Below are positions 22,727-23,098 of a stretch of DNA of 23,098 nucleotides, piece after piece. Positions within the stretch are counted from its first letter, which is position 1. Each line of letters opens with the position of its first letter. Below the pieces are notes generated by a model. The model searched no databases. It was given only the letters and a program-made list of their open reading frames with translations, and was not told the origin of the DNA. This DNA is from Proteobacteria bacterium UBA1278. Lineage in GTDB: Bacteria; Pseudomonadota; Gammaproteobacteria; Comchoanobacterales; Comchoanobacteraceae. Both the position numbers and the translations under genes were made by a program. The stretch is from contig DBUY01000053.1 in assembly GCA_002308435.1 (NCBI GenBank), forward strand, positions 1-23,098, in the 5' to 3' direction.

Positions 22727-23098
22727 ATGACTTCAAACAGCAATAATCCAGCGTCATCGTATGATTCGTCCAATATTAAAGTGCTCAAAGGACTCGATGC
22801 GGTTCGCAAGCGTCCTGGCATGTATATTGGTGATACCGATGACGGAACTGGCTTACATCACCTGGTCTATGAAGTACTTGATAACTCAATTGACGAGCAC
22901 TTGGCTGGACACTGTGATCATGTCGAAGTGACTATTCATGCAGACGGTGCTGTAACGGTATCCGATAATGGCCGGGGAATTCCTGTTGATATGCATCCGG
23001 AAGAAAACCGTTCAGCTGCTGAAGTAATCATGACGGTACTGCACGCCGGCGGAAAGTTTGATGATGATGCCTACAAAGTTTCTGGTGGTTTGCATGGT
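22727..23098 (+). CDS. gyrB: DNA gyrase subunit B (N-terminal part, cut by window edge)
   Basis: GyrB is the ATPase subunit of gyrase, which introduces negative supercoils. The 124 visible codons cover the start of the GHKL ATPase domain: VLKGLDAVRKRPGMYIGDT, EVLDNSIDEHLAGHCD (the Asn that binds Mg-ATP and the catalytic Glu region), VSDNGRGIPVDMHPEE and VLHAGGKFDDDAYKVSGGLHG. All are standard for gammaproteobacterial GyrB. The ATG at 22727 gives a short Ser/Asn-rich leader before the conserved part. A weak GG-rich site is the only Shine-Dalgarno candidate. The rest of the gene lies beyond the right edge. It is separated from recF by the opposite-strand dps. Confidence 0.97.
   Translation, partial: MTSNSNNPASSYDSSNIKVLKGLDAVRKRPGMYIGDTDDGTGLHHLVYEVLDNSIDEHLAGHCDHVEVTIHADGAVTVSDNGRGIPVDMHPEENRSAAEVIMTVLHAGGKFDDDAYKVSGGLHG

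Overview
The window reads as chromosomal DNA of a gammaproteobacterium, somewhat AT-rich by eye. The evidence is a dnaA-dnaN-recF-gyrB replication locus, YadG/YadH-type and ApaH proteins close to the E. coli ones, a Cca whose first half follows E. coli Cca, and a PBP1A-type penicillin-binding protein. No phage genes, insertion sequences, tRNA or rRNA genes, or CRISPR arrays are visible. The genus cannot be fixed. A DXD-type sugar transferase, a membrane-anchored kinase-like protein and an intramembrane protease would suit a host-associated or intracellular lineage, but that is inference.

Left part (1-9196): the secreted N-terminal half of a Bax-like glucosaminidase runs off the left edge. It is followed by a small-sugar glycosyltransferase and a DUF2203 protein. 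Next comes a minus-strand run in transcription order cca, pit, apaH, rpiA (tRNA 3'-end synthesis, phosphate uptake, Ap4A hydrolysis, pentose phosphate pathway). Divergent from cca is a tightly coupled plus-strand trio: yadG-like ATPase, yadH-like permease and a MidA/NDUFAF7-type methyltransferase.

Middle part (9197-14636): the accessory-looking section. A 580-residue protein with two N-terminal membrane spans and a kinase-like catalytic loop abuts a CPBP-family intramembrane protease with no base between them. Divergent from this pair is a ClC-family chloride channel, followed convergently by a diverged NagZ-like GH3 protein. The GH3 gene may be the tail of a minus-strand cell-wall/ribosome unit mrcA-rsmE-GH3.

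Right part (14706-23098): mrcA and ruvX are divergent across an AT-rich gap. Then come ruvX, dnaA, dnaN and recF on the plus strand, a minus-strand dps wedged between recF and gyrB, and the first 124 codons of gyrB. The usual rpmH-rnpA neighbours of dnaA are absent and no cluster of DnaA boxes is visible, so the replication origin is not located here.

No gap between genes exceeds about 240 bases. The largest are 594-808 (divergent, one weak promoter candidate) and 11790-12026 (divergent, with a tandem repeat). Points most worth a second look are the kinase-like/protease pair, repeats in promoter regions, and substitutions at conserved positions in Cca, RuvX, DnaN, the glycosyltransferase and the GH3 protein.
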